Shown here piece after piece: positions 5,200 to 5,214 of a DNA stretch of 5,214 nt (positions are counted from its first letter, which is position 1; every line of letters starts with the position of its first letter). The DNA comes from Pseudomonadota bacterium (GTDB lineage Bacteria; Pseudomonadota; Alphaproteobacteria; Sphingomonadales; Sphingomonadaceae): the NCBI GenBank assembly GCA_947474905.1, contig CANJKQ010000108.1, positions 1-5,214 on the forward strand. Reading direction: 5' to 3'. The notes under the pieces are model-generated. The model made no database searches and was not told the origin of the DNA. It saw only the letters and a program-made list of their open reading frames with translations. The position numbers and the translations under genes were made by a program.

Positions 5200-5214
5200 A
5201 TGGCCATCACGTCC
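5200..5214 (+). CDS. Start of an unidentified gene (partial, runs off the right edge)
   Basis: Only five codons are visible, encoding MAITS. The call rests on a good ribosome binding site (AAGGGGAG) directly upstream and on the same orientation as the epimerase 100 bases before it. The product cannot be identified from five residues. In many bacteria a UDP-ManNAc dehydrogenase (wecC type) or a polysaccharide gene follows wecB, so that is a reasonable guess from context and nothing more. Confidence 0.5.

Noticed and set aside
1..5214. A novel defence, mobile or biosynthetic system
   Set aside because: Every substantial gene falls into a familiar family, there are no CRISPR-like arrays, transposase genes, terminal repeats or toxin-antitoxin pairs, and the gene order does not suggest a shared new function.

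Overview
The window is GC-rich, densely coded DNA with strong third-position GC. The closest fit by eye is an alphaproteobacterium, probably a member of the Sphingomonadales. That placement is inferred from base composition and the style of the proteins; no rRNA or other phylogenetic marker is present. I see no insertion sequence, phage gene, tRNA, rRNA or CRISPR array.

Left block (1-2203, minus strand): a 14-helix POT/PTR2 family proton-coupled peptide transporter, followed 16 bases downstream by the first 125 codons of an NnrU-family membrane protein that runs off the left edge. The two are probably cotranscribed from a promoter near 2262-2289.

Middle block (2336-3311, plus strand, divergent from the transporter): a YdjA-type FMN nitroreductase of 192 residues, then, after 40 bases, a 118-residue YtrA-type GntR repressor. 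The regulator ends 36 bases from the convergent msrB gene (3348-3740, minus), a zinc-type methionine-R-sulfoxide reductase that lacks the usual resolving cysteine.

Right block (3912-5214, plus strand): after a 171-base divergent intergenic region, a non-hydrolysing UDP-GlcNAc 2-epimerase (wecB/mnaA type) starts at a TTG codon. It is followed, after a 100-base spacer with a strong inverted repeat, by the first five codons of another gene. The epimerase makes UDP-ManNAc for surface polysaccharide, so the next gene may belong to the same pathway, but too little is visible to say.

The genes are mostly ordinary housekeeping or accessory metabolism: peptide uptake, flavin redox chemistry, methionine repair and a nucleotide-sugar step. 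I found no convincing new multi-gene system. The observations most worth a second look are non-coding: a 19-bp AT-rich palindrome upstream of msrB, a 16-bp-stem inverted repeat just before the last gene, and a perfect 10-bp tandem duplication over the epimerase stop codon. Two protein-level oddities are a roughly 78-residue periplasmic insert in the transporter and the missing resolving cysteine in MsrB.
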